From: Pithys albifrons albifrons
Lineage: Eukaryota > Chordata > Aves > Passeriformes > Thamnophilidae
Direction of reading: 5' to 3'
Length of the DNA stretch: 64,000 nucleotides
Assembly (NCBI RefSeq): GCF_047495875.1
Contig: NC_092465.1
Coordinates: 10,403,160-10,467,159 of the forward strand
Shown: positions 26,688 to 39,924 of the stretch, piece after piece
Position numbering within the stretch: position 1 is the first letter of the stretch
Layout: each line of letters starts with the position of its first letter
Notes under the pieces: generated by a model
Databases searched by the model: none
Told to the model about the DNA's origin: nothing
What the model saw: the letters and a program-made list of their open reading frames with translations, nothing else
Position numbers and translations under genes: made by a program

Positions 26688-26870
26688 CTCTGTATTGATT
26701 CCAAGGGCTTTTTCCAGGGAGTAGCGGTATTTGCCCATCCTGAGAGAGAAGTCCCGGTAGCGTTTGTCAACGGTGGTGACCCACTTCCTAATCTCAGTGG
26801 CATGTATATGTCCTTTTTCTACAAAGCTGTCAGCCAGCTGGATGAGGAGCTTCACTTTCTCCTTTGTTTG
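26688..26870 (-). CDS. KALRN: KALRN exon 10: last spectrin-like repeat, helices B-C
   Basis: 183 nt, 61 codons, phase 0 (residues 452-512). QTKEKVKLLIQLADSFVEKG, then HIHATEIRKWVTTVDKRYRD, then FSLRMGKYRYSLEKALGINT-E. The heptad-like spacing and the KRYRDFSLRM segment mark the end of the spectrin array before DH1. Acceptor TTGGGCAG, donor GTACAG. Confidence 0.97.
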
Positions 26871-29212
26871 CTGCCCAAAATAACGTTCTTGGTTATATTG
26901 CATTATTGTTACTTCCTTTGCTTTTAATTTACACAACAATCAAAAGAAGATCACAATTTTTTTATACATCATTCTCAGTAAAACATGAAAAGAATGGCAT
27001 TTTTATAAGGACACTTACAAAGCTGCAGAAGACAGAAAAAGTCAAGTTTGTGAAACCACACACACACACAAACACTTGTTGGAAGTTGAACATGCCTCCT
27101 TCCCATAAGCAAAAGCTTTCTTTTTTTTTTTTTGTGATCCTTGGAGCAGAAGACAGGATTTAACACTCATGTCTCATAAAGTTACTCTGAGTCTGAACCT
27201 GGGTGGTTCTGCAGACCCGTGTAGGCAGGTCATTAATACATACATAAGGCCAGGAAGTGACTTTGAGTCAGTACTACTCTGTTTCGAAAACAAACAGAAT
27301 TTAAATACAAGTTCATGGTCTACTATAAAACCCTCCATCAGCAATTTAGTTCCAGTTAGAACATTACCAACTAAAAGATGCCTGAACTCCACACCCTGAG
27401 CCCCCAAACCTTCCAAAGGTCTTTTCTATTCCATTTAGGTTCTGAATGTCCCTTAGTCATGAGGGTTTTCCATGCTAAGGAACTTTGTGCAAAACTAGCA
27501 CAAAGGACCTAGTTATCAACTTTAGCTTCGATTCCAAATCTATCTCAGGAACTGAGACACTGGCAAATTTCTCTTCAGAGATGGGGAGGACTTTCCACCA
27601 TGCCTAAAGCAAGACGTGCTGTCAGGTACTTGACATTATCAATCATCTGGCCACAAACGGACAAATGCACATCAGACCAGAAATATGTAGCAGATTTCAA
27701 ACTCAAAACTAAATTCAAGAAATTTCACCATCACAATAAATTAACAGCTCAATCAGAGGTCATCCTAACAAACTAAGCAAGGCTACAGGTGGAGATGTAA
27801 AAATCTCGACTTCCTTTCATATTTAGAGGGTGTTTCATTCCCAAAAGCTACTGCTGCTTTTGTATTCCACACAACTGGTTTGGCCAAAAAGTTATTGGGA
27901 TCAGGAAGGCTTTCAGTTACAGCTTAATTTGAGTATAACATCAGTCTGGGAATGACACACATTTACCAGATTGCACATGGCAGCAAAAATATTCTAGGGT
28001 CAGCAGCAGGAAAGTTATTTATTAGAGCCCTAGGGAGCAAGACTAGATGTGTCAGTGTAAGGAACCAGCAATGGTTAATAGGAAGCAAGGCATAAAACTC
28101 AATCCTAGGCTAAGTCAAGAGTTGAAATAGTTTGAAAACTTCAGGATGAATTTGAATTATTCTGATAAAAATTAAATTATGAAAATTATCAACTAGAATA
28201 TAATTTCAAGTGGACTAATTATGCGTAGTTAGAGTTCAGAAGTAGTTAAAAGAATGTTGTACGTGTCCTGTCTGATGAAATTAACTTCCATCCACTGCTA
28301 GTTACCTCACACTTAGAAAGATGCAAGCCAAGCAAAAAGGAGGAGACAAGAACACCACAAAGCCTGTGAATCAAACCCATACAAGCATGGACAGCCTAAT
28401 GAGGAATTTAAGGATTACAGAAGATCAATTTCAGGACACAGTGAAATGCAGCTACATAATACCAGAGCCATGGTTTCCCTGCAGTTCGACTTTGCAATTT
28501 ACATCCTTATCAGGGGCTGTTAATACCCCTGTGGATTCACTGTCTATGAATTACCTATGGTTTGAATTAATTTGTCTGAGGCAGATCCAATCACCATTCC
28601 TCTGTAAAGACCCCACCAGATTTCCCTTAATTGTTCCACATAAATTAACAGATTCTTGGTAATGCACTTTTCTATTCAAAAATATTCACCCCAGAGTTTT
28701 AAAACTCATCTATTTAAAGATCTTTGTTGGGATCAGCAGATTATTTCTAATGAGATAAATGATCATATGTGATCAACACAGCTGGAATTACTGAAGCAAA
28801 TTGTAGTCCTAATGACAGAAGAAAGAGACCAGGAATCCAACATGACCTTGGATGACTTCAGAACAGTTAGTTACTCTATAGCATTCTGGAATGATTGTTT
28901 GATGATGGAATGAGGGTATGTCTCATTAGGCTGCTGTGACCCGGAATGCAAATGGACTTTCTCTTCCTTTTGATCAGAATAAAAATGGTCTGTAACCAGT
29001 ACTGACCAAGGTGTTAAAAACCTCTTTTTTATGTCTATGTCTTGCTAAAAATGAAAGATCACAGTTCTCAAAGGACATTTATCTTCAGGGCTAGAAATGT
29101 TAGAAGGCAAATATAAAATCAAGAGAGTATTATTAGAAATTTAGGACATCGAAACAGGCCCATAAATATAAACTAAGGCAGATGGCATAATTAGATTAAA
29201 GCCACTGTTTAC
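26871..29212. other. Intron between exons 9 and 10
   Basis: 2342 bp phase-0 intron. A short CA run lies at about 27057-27071 and a T run at about 27120-27133; no gene or clear transposon. Confidence 0.8.
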
Positions 29213-29335
29213 CTTGGCAGGTACCCTGAATTCCCCATATTCCTTCAGGAGTTCCTGAGTCTCTTCTGCTGATTCCCCTGTGGAGTTGTGAGTAGAGAGG
29301 TAATATTCGCCTGTTTCTTGGATCCAGTCTAAGGC
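29213..29335 (-). CDS. KALRN: KALRN exon 9: last spectrin-like repeat, helix A-B
   Basis: 123 nt, 41 codons, phase 0 (residues 411-451). ALDWIQETGEYYLSTHNSTG, then ESAEETQELLKEYGEFRVPAK. The Trp in ALDWIQETGE is the conserved helix-A tryptophan of spectrin-like repeats. ESAEETQELLKEYGEF distinguishes kalirin from TRIO (SIQHTQELLKEHEEF). Acceptor ATTTACAG, donor GTAAAC. Confidence 0.97.
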
Positions 29336-29957
29336 CTGTAAATGCCAAAAACAATCAAAGAAAAAACAAAACAAACAGTCTTTGTATTTCAAGAATTAAA
29401 CATCTGACAAAAAAACCCCAACAACAACAAAAAGCCAAAACCAAACCTGTCAAATAAAGGATATCAAATCCATTGGGACTCAATACTGTGTATACTAAAA
29501 CACTTTCTAGAAACACACAAAAAGAATAAAGTAAGGAAAGCAGGTGGGAAAGGATACAAAAAGGTACTCTGTGTTTTCCAGGACAAAAAGGAGCATCAGG
29601 AATTCTACCTATATTACCTGCATACAGATAAATCTTCACACAGGAAAAGCAGTTTTCTCATTCAGTAATAGCTCCACATAACATTTTCCCTTATATTTAT
29701 TTTCAAACAAATGAACAAATATGGAAATTAATCTGAGGCAACAAAAATACTGAGTTATCTTGTTGGGTTTTGGAATTCTCTTAAGGGTTTGTTTTGTTTG
29801 GTTTTTTTTAAATCTCTATTTGACATGTTTTCAAAAGGTACAATGTTTAAATACAACTTGAGGTTGCAATGGGAAGCCCACACAGAGGCATCACACAGAT
29901 CCAGGACATATTTACACACTGCCAAAACAGAAGGACCAAGTGGGGGTTTTACATTAC
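29336..29957. other. Intron between exons 8 and 9
   Basis: 622 bp phase-0 intron. An A/C-rich patch lies near 29410-29440; nothing else. Confidence 0.8.
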
Positions 29958-30073
29958 CTGCTTGGCACTGCGCTCGAAGACAACATATTGTTGGCACTGA
30001 TCTAATCGCCGTTTCTTCAGGGTCCAGAAGTGAAGGACCCGGTTCTCTCTCTGCAATAGCTCACTCAGAATGG
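29958..30073 (-). CDS. KALRN: KALRN exon 8: spectrin-like repeat linker helix
   Basis: 116 nt: two bases complete an Ala codon split with exon 7, then 38 codons (residues 373-410). ILSELLQRENRVLHFWTLKK, then RRLDQCQQYVVFERSAKQ. A continuous charged helix starting the last repeat; the LDQC.QY.VFE pattern recurs in the other repeats (compare [11 protein letters not shown] in exon 3). Acceptor TCCTACAG, donor GTAATG. Confidence 0.97.
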
Positions 30074-32620
30074 CTGTAGGACAAAGGAAAAGATCTGCAT
30101 GACTAGTGATTCTTTGAGTGCATACAGAAATAAGCCATAAAAAGCTGAATTTAATCACTCTGCCTGGACCATATTCCCAAGAGCAAGAGTGCCCAGAATT
30201 GTACTTCTTTAAAACAAGCACTAATTCAAAGGGGCTGCTTTAAAACCAAACCAAACAAGCCATGCACTCAAAAACCACCACAAAGAAAGTGAAGTTGCAG
30301 GATTATCTGGTACAGGAAAAGATGCTTGGGATTTATCCCAGTAAGTACTGCAGGTTATGTGATTTCTAGTCCTTTTGTTCTCTTCTGTTACTTATTTCAG
30401 GAGGCTGGTACCAGCTGGAACAGGAGAAGTTGCCTTTTTACAGCCTCATCTGTTGCTCTGGCCTCAGGCTACGCAGCACTTGGCACCAAAGTCTATTTTG
30501 CCCTTAGAGCTCTGATCATGACTGAATTTAATCCAGACCTGAGCTCCCAGTTTGACATATCTGGTAAGATTTCCATACAGCTGTGCTGCCTGGAGACCCT
30601 CTGTGTGCTGCCCATGCACTTAATCTTGGGCAGCAATTTTGGGCTGAGGTCTGGTATTGGTCCTCTGAACTGTTTTGTGTGTGAAGGGGATGTGACAAAC
30701 ACCTGGATTTAGGAGGAGCCTTGCAGGAGACCTGCTACTCCTTTGAGCCTGGGACACACGTGCTCCCCTTCAAAACCCAAGTGCTCAGACTGTATCAACT
30801 TGATAAATGGGTGTGATTTAACCCTTGAAAAAATACCAGGGGTTTACCCAAAAAGACGACAAAGTTAACCCAAACCTTAGTTACACTTCATTTTTTCTGT
30901 TTGAGCTGAGCTGAGTCATGTGTCATCCATGGCTGTGGTTGGAGCTCAGGTGCTCCCTGGGCAGGTGAGGCAGACCCTGCCCAGCCTCACAGCACTGCAG
31001 TCCCCAGAGTGGTCTCGGACACAGGCAGCTTGGGCAGCATCTGCACTCTGGTCTATTCACACACTGAGGCAGGTTCCCAACCCATTACAGTGATTTCAGG
31101 TAATTTACAGCACCTGTTATTAACTTCTCCCACCTAAGACCTTTCTGAATGTATTGATATTTGTTGCTTATGTGTCAGCACAGGTGGGAAACAGTATCTG
31201 TCTCCACATCCAACGTGACACTGATGACAGCCAAAAAATTTGTAATACTGAAGTTAGTGGCAGAACCTATCCTAGTCCCTGCTGACTGGGAACTCAGTCT
31301 GAGTGACAAAGGCAACTTGGAGCTTGTCGTAAGTGCTCTAGATCAGGTCTCTGCATAAACATTTTGTGCTGAGTAAAAGTAATTTTGACTCTGTATTAAT
31401 TACTTTGTGTTGGAAGCACAAGAAATAGCCTAATAAATGGTGCTTTTATTCTGAAATAAAGTGTCCACTTCAAACCTTTTCTGTGGATGGAGTAAGACGG
31501 CACAAGAACTACATATTTGGCTTAGAAAGGTACTAGTGTACAAGCTGATTTTTACATAAGTGAATCATTTCAAACAAGCTCAGCAAGGAACACTCACAAG
31601 CTTGTATCAGGAGCACATGAAAGGTCCTGCTGAGTCAGGGCTTGATTAGCTTTCCCATGATTTTCAACTGTAAGGAACAAAGGTCCATAACAATGCCAAG
31701 CATTTGACACAGCAGCGGGTGAAAACTGAAGAAGTCATCTTGACATTGAGGAATTGGTATTGAGAGAAAGGAAAACAATCTCTTCAGTAGCATCATTTTC
31801 ATCTTCTGTGTATAACCAGAATTCCTATCCCTCCCACATATAGAATGACTGCACTGCTTTTAACCTGTAGCTTTCTGCAGCTTGTAAGGGAGTCAATAAC
31901 AAAGTTTATTTCTGCAGAATCATTTTGTTCATTCCTATCTGTACCTCACAGCATTTCTTGCCACAGATTAACAACTGATTAATTAAGCAGAAGATGGGAA
32001 TAATTTAAAACATTTCAAATATATCATCTGATTGTAAATGTTGATCTTTTGACCAAAGGAAAATAATTGCAGGCAGGTACTTTTGCTGGTGATTGTTAGA
32101 TGCAATAGGATATCAAACAGAATTCCAGCGGCAAAAAAATAGCAGATCCTTCCTATGGACAAATAGGTTTGGGGTGCATTGCTTTCCAGTGCTCAGCAAC
32201 AACAGGAGGTATCCAGACCATGTATTTCATATGTGCTTATTAGTTTATGCATTTTTAGATACTGAGGCAAAATAGTGTCTGCTCATCTCAGCTAACAACC
32301 TACATGGTGGGAGATGGTGCGGTGTCACTCCCACAGACTCTTCTGACAAGAGAAGCCTGTGCTTCAAACACCTTTCCTTTTACCTCCATTACCACCTGCA
32401 ACAGCAGGTTCTGTGTATGAACTCACACCTGGCAGAGGAGGGACCCCTTTCTGACACCTCACTGCCACTGCTGAAGGTGTCAGGCACAGGTATCGTTGAG
32501 TGACAGCAGATGGCAAAACTTAGGGTGCCTTCTCAGCCTGTGCACAGACTTCAGGATGACCAGACAGCAGAGGGGGAAGCAAAAAAACCTTCAGTGCTGT
32601 CACTGCACCAGAGCACAAAC
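30074..32620. other. Intron between exons 7 and 8
   Basis: 2547 bp phase-1 intron. A 128-codon plus-strand frame (30326-30712) has no recognisable domain. Around 30910-31060 the base composition is more G/C-rich than its surroundings. Confidence 0.75.
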
Positions 32621-32735
32621 CTTTCACTTGCTGCTCAGGCCCTCTTGTATGGCTTGCTACTCCAGGCATGCTGACGTTGTTCCTGTGGATGTACTTGAGG
32701 AATACCTCGGCATTCCTTCGGGCCAGGGTACAGGC
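32621..32735 (-). CDS. KALRN: KALRN exon 7: spectrin-like repeat end and loop
   Basis: 115 nt, 38 codons plus one base of a split Ala codon (residues 334-371/372). ACTLARRNAEVFLKYIHRNN, then VSMPGVASHTRGPEQQVK. The HTRGPEQQVK segment is kalirin-type (TRIO has HIKAPEQQVK). Acceptor TTCCTTAG; donor GTTTGT, weaker than average, with a T at +3. Confidence 0.96.
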
Positions 32736-33304
32736 CTAAGGAAAACAGCCACACCAAAAAGAATCAGTAAGGATGAGCAAAGAAAGCAAAAGGGGCCCAA
32801 AGGAGTTCTCTGTTTGTTTTTGAGGGAGAAGTTCTCTTTCATCTAGGAAGATGAGAATTTCAGCTGAGAGTCAATGAACTCAGTTAATAAACTAACAGCC
32901 TCATAAATGTATTACAGCATAAGTAATTTGTAATAAAATGGCTTATTTTATATACTAAGGGAATTATTGTCAGTAATAAAACAATTGGTTCTAAAGAACT
33001 GGTACCTCACATATTTTCAGTCTAACCAAACCTAACCCTTCTCTCAAGAAAAGAACTCATTGTTTCCAAAAATGTACAATCTAGAGGCATAATTTCCTAA
33101 GTGTAGTTTCACATTGTGTATCAGTTTCAGTGGAAGGTGGGCTGACAGTTCACTTATCAGCCTGTCAGCTCCTCAGTTCTTACAGAGCAGCACCTGAAAG
33201 GCAGGAAGAAATCTCTGCCTTCATCCCGGTGCTGCCTTGCAGAGACACAATTTCTTCAGTTGTTATTAGTTCTTCAGTTATTGGCTTAGAGTAGGCAGTT
33301 AAAT

Positions 33305-33409
33305 GCCACCCTGACACCTGAACCCATCAGATTTCAGAAGCTAAGCAGGGTGAGGCCTGGTTAGTTACTTGGATGGGAGACCTCCTTGGAATACTGGGGG
33401 CTGTAGGTT
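33305..33409 (+). mobile_element. 5S rRNA-derived SINE or 5S pseudogene
   Basis: The + strand carries GCCACCCTGA at the start, CAGAAGCTAAGCAGGGTGAG (box A and intermediate element region), CCTGGTTAGTTACTTGGATG and GGGAGACC (box C region), and ends GGGGGCTGTAGG. This follows vertebrate 5S rRNA nearly end to end, with deletions in the first third and one inserted T in box C, so it is not a functional 5S gene. There is no T-run terminator right after it; instead unrelated sequence continues, as in 5S-derived SINEs (SINE3 type, e.g. AmnSINE1). It is antisense to KALRN. A simple 5S pseudogene is the alternative. Confidence 0.85.
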
Positions 33410-33839
33410 CTAGTCCTGAGGACTTCACTGTCACTGGCCAAGCTCGCTCAACCGTGGCAGATGAACCTTAAGAGTTAAAGGGTGGGGCCAGTTCTGCACA
33501 CACTGTGCCTCACCTAAAAAAAAATCCTCTGTGCAGGCTCAAAGGACACACCCACGTGGGTAAAGCCCTTCCCAAATCTTCGTTGGGAAGCTTAGCCATG
33601 ACTGGCTTAGAGGACACACTGAAACGCCGGATGGTTTGTATAAAACAACACTACAACAATGTGTAATACCTGTCATTTACAATGCAATTATGAGAATTCT
33701 AACTTTGAACCAGCACCACCATTGTGTAAGTGCAATGCAGATAATATCTAATTGGTCCTGGTGACATCTCTCTGAGATGTGCATTGATGATAATGCTTAT
33801 TATTACCCTTGCTGTAACAAAGTAACATTGGCCTAGCGT

Positions 33840-33925
33840 TTATACAACCAACCAGTAGCTGAGCTGGAATTGCACCTCAGAGCATCCTCTCAAACTTACC
33901 AACTCTGCTCTAAACTGTCTACTTA
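33840..33925 (-). mobile_element. MIR-like relic beside exon 6
   Basis: The + strand AGTAGCTGAGCTGGAATTGC, followed by an ACCTCAGAGC stretch, resembles the reverse-complement MIR head (a 'agtggcagagctgggattcgaacccaga' pattern). The TTATTATTACCCTTGC segment just before it (33798-33813) also fits a MIR/L3 context. Diverged, ends unclear; it could alternatively be the 3' part of the same composite SINE that starts with the 5S segment. Confidence 0.4.
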
Positions 33926-33966
33926 ACAGAAAGTTTTCCTGATTTATTAGAGAACTAAAATGAGAC

Positions 33967-34116
33967 CTTGAGAAAAGCCTCCTTCTGTTCCAGATGTTTG
34001 CTGATCAGAGGGATGACATGGTCTATCTCAGCTGCTGGTCCAAGTTTATCTCGACCTCCACACCAGTCTTCATCCCGTCTGTATTCTTGCTCCAAACTCT
34101 CTAATACACTGCACAC
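33967..34116 (-). CDS. KALRN: KALRN exon 6: spectrin-like repeat, helices A-B
   Basis: 150 nt, 50 codons, phase 0 (residues 284-333). VCSVLESLEQEYRRDEDWCG, then GRDKLGPAAEIDHVIPLISK, then HLEQKEAFLK. EDWCGG.DKLGP is shared with TRIO; GRDKLGPAAEIDHVIPL is the kalirin form. Acceptor TTGTTTCAG. The donor after AAG is GTCTCA, a very poor match to the GTRAGT consensus, yet the next exon (ACTLARRN) joins exactly here in the family, and reading through reaches a stop after three codons. Confidence 0.96.
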
Positions 34117-36927
34117 CTGAAACAAAACCAGAACACAGCAAATCAATTATCTGCAATCACAAACAGTAGGGACATACTCAGTAAAAGTCTATGACCAGTG
34201 ACATTTCAAATCTCAATGTTTTGTACTAATGGGCTATGCCATGGGAACACCTGGGTATAAAACCAGACAGAATGATCTAGCAGTTCTTCTTACCCATAGG
34301 GATCTCTACTATTTGGGATACAATTTATCTGGTTTAGGGCTAATAAATCATTCTTTTCTTCTAACGGATAATGGGGGAAAGGACAAAAGGTTCAATCAAG
34401 GGAGGGATCAGTCCAGCCCCAACAGATCTCTCAGGAAACAATCACTATTATAGAGGAGTGCTTTAGATGTGTTTAAATCCTACGGAAGTCAAGGGACTTA
34501 ACACATACTTAAAGAAAAACACATGCTTAAATACCTTCCTAAAGCTGGAACTAATTCTGTTTGCCTGCATGATAGTTGATCCCTACACAGCTTTTGTAAT
34601 GAGTGATGGGAACCAACAGACATTAAATCAGTGTCACAACCAAGGTAGATGCAGGTGTCACAAATGTATCTTCTGTCTTCCTAGAACAGTGTGAATGAGG
34701 TAAATAAACCAAAACAGCCCAGAAATTATGCAGTGGCCTCAGACAAGGCTGAGTCTTTTGTGCTGCAGATTCTGAAAATACTCTCAGTGGCCCTTGGAGA
34801 TATTGGAAAAACTGCAAAAGCTTTCCAGAACATTTGGAACTTTCCTCTTCTTTGCCAGAGGGCTCTTCCTACACACTCCCCTGCTGAGATGACTCAAGAT
34901 GCAGTCAGTTATTGCTAGGGAGCCAGCTAACCATGTTCATCTATTTTTTGCTTACTCCTGCAACTTTCATATGAACACAGTTTTAATTCAGAGGACTCCA
35001 CAATTAAGAGCACAGTCTGGAGTCCAGCTACATCAAAGTCCATTTTAAGTTAAGGTGAGCTGATCAACTGATCCCACTGCCAGGCTTATGCCCTGTGTAT
35101 TATGCAAGGACATTATGCATTTGGCAATCTGAAATCATCTTGCCTGGATGCAAACCAGCAGTCACCCTCAAACATTTATTGCAGAGCAAGTGCCCTATGT
35201 GTTATTTTAGGCACAGAAAAGCATTTGCATTTTACTTATTGAAAACCTTGACATTCTATTGGACTTGGATGAACTAATGAAAGTAAATGGACTGCCTGGG
35301 AACCACACCTTTCCAGAAAAAATCATCCCCGCACATACAAATATCATCTCTCTGTCAAGATGATGAGAGAATTGAATGTAAAGTGGCCTGTCAGTGAAGT
35401 TAGAGAGAAACTGGGCTATTTGAAAGCCAGGGCTTCACCACTTATATCAAGAACATAATATGCTTGGGGAAGACAGGCATGAAAAAGTTCAGCCACATGT
35501 GACAGCCCCTCCACCCTTTTAGCTGTTTTTTCCAGATACTCAGAGAATTCAGGGTCAAGTAAATTATTCAGTCCACTGTCATTCAGTGAGGGAGCAGACC
35601 CTTAAGGACTGTAGATCAGTTCTGCAGGCCAGGAGAAGATGACAGAGTACTTGCAGCAGTGATTTCATAAGCATCCAAAGTCTTCATGAACAGTCTTTGC
35701 CCTAAACATTGGCTGAATAGACACAACTAATGAACGAACTGGTGGGCACTGCAGTGTATGCTTGTCTGTGACTTCAAAACAGGAAAAGAGACTGAATTTA
35801 TAAATTACTGGCTATGCATATTTTGTCCAGCACACTTAACTGTCTAAAGCTTTAATGAATCCCTCAATGGTTTTCATTTCTCACAAACCTCCATTGGCAG
35901 TAATTTGTTTTGATTCTAAATGCATCAGGGACTGCAAAGCTGTTTGAAACTCTTCTGAGCAAAAGACATTCATTATAAGGAATTAATTCATCTTAATCTT
36001 AAAAATGCACTAAAGTGGCCCAAGGATCATGACAGCCTCAATGTTACAGAAAAAAGAAGTTCTTCCCCTAATGATATATTTAGTTGTGTTAAAATCTTCC
36101 CATGTCTGGTTCTCTAATTGAGGAACTAACTGTGTGATAACAATAACAGAAAATTTCATGGCAATCACTGCTGCCTTTTGTGTAAAACCACAGGTTCCTG
36201 CAGTGTCCCTGCGAATGCCAACTGCCTGGCTGCAGTAAATTGCATCAGGCAGGGCTATTGGAGTAGCCACACTGTGGCACTAATTCTCACTGGCTACAGT
36301 AGAAATGGCACCTGTTTGTGCAAAGGATTAATAATCCCACTACACCAGCAGCCAACTGGAAAGTGTTTTACAACTCATGAACACCTGAAATGAAGCAGAA
36401 TTATGTTAACATATAATGGGTTACTGCTGTAATTATCTGTGTTGCAGGTAGATTTAAGAGAAATCTTTTTGTATCTTAGCATCTTTTTCAGCATGGTGAT
36501 ATTTAACTACTAGTGAAAACACTGGCTAGTACTGCTCACAAAGTAACAATTAATTAATTGCAAGCAATTCTCAAGGAAAAGCAGATTTATATTCCTCAAA
36601 ATTAAGTCTGATATCATGAGAACTTTAAATAGAAATTGTGAGATTTCAAAAATTATTCCTGTTTAAAAGGGGAAAAATCAGAAAAAACCATTCAACAAAC
36701 GACTTCAAGAATTACACTGCTTCACAGAAAACTTCAAGATGACAGTTCTTACAAACCACTGTCTGTGCTTTTTTGCTTGCCCTTTTATTTTTTCTTTTTG
36801 GGTGTGGGGGTGTGTGGGGGTGTTTTATTTGTTTGGGGTTTTTCTGTTACAATACTTGTCAAAGAAAGAATTCAGAGTACTTCAGACTTGGTTTGCTAAG
36901 GCCCAGATAGAACACTGCTCAGCTCAC
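34117..36927. other. Intron between exons 5 and 6
   Basis: 2811 bp phase-0 intron. A T/G-rich patch lies at about 36780-36845; no gene or transposon recognised. Confidence 0.8.
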
Positions 36928-37119
36928 CTGCTCAGAGGTTTTATAGAAGGCCACTGAGGCATTGACAAGTTTCAGCCTGTCCTCCATCTTCAGCATCAGC
37001 TGCTGCCAGTGCAGGGCCACCTTCTCAGCACACTCTCTGATGGCATCAGCATCATAATGTCCAGCCTGTAGCAGCACTTCGGCTTTCTGCTGGACTTGCA
37101 GGGCACTCTGGTGTGTCTT
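36928..37119 (-). CDS. KALRN: KALRN exon 5: spectrin-like repeat, helices B-C
   Basis: 192 nt, 64 codons, phase 0 (residues 220-283). KTHQSALQVQQKAEVLLQAG, then HYDADAIRECAEKVALHWQQ, then LMLKMEDRLKLVNASVAFYK and TSEQ. This stretch is nearly identical between kalirin and TRIO, so it shows the family rather than the paralogue. Acceptor CCTTACAG, donor GTGAGC. Confidence 0.97.

Positions 37120-39924
<2,805 letters not shown>

Larger units (their letters stand above)
32736..33966. other. Intron between exons 6 and 7, with 5S-derived element and MIR-like relic
   Basis: 1231 bp phase-0 intron. It contains the 5S-rRNA-like segment (33305-33409), a non-5S tail beyond it, and a MIR-like relic (33840-33925) close to the exon 6 donor. 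Confidence 0.85.

Noticed and set aside
33305..33409. Functional 5S rRNA gene
   Set aside because: The first third has deletions, box C carries an inserted base, and no T-run terminator follows the 3' end, so it is a derived copy.
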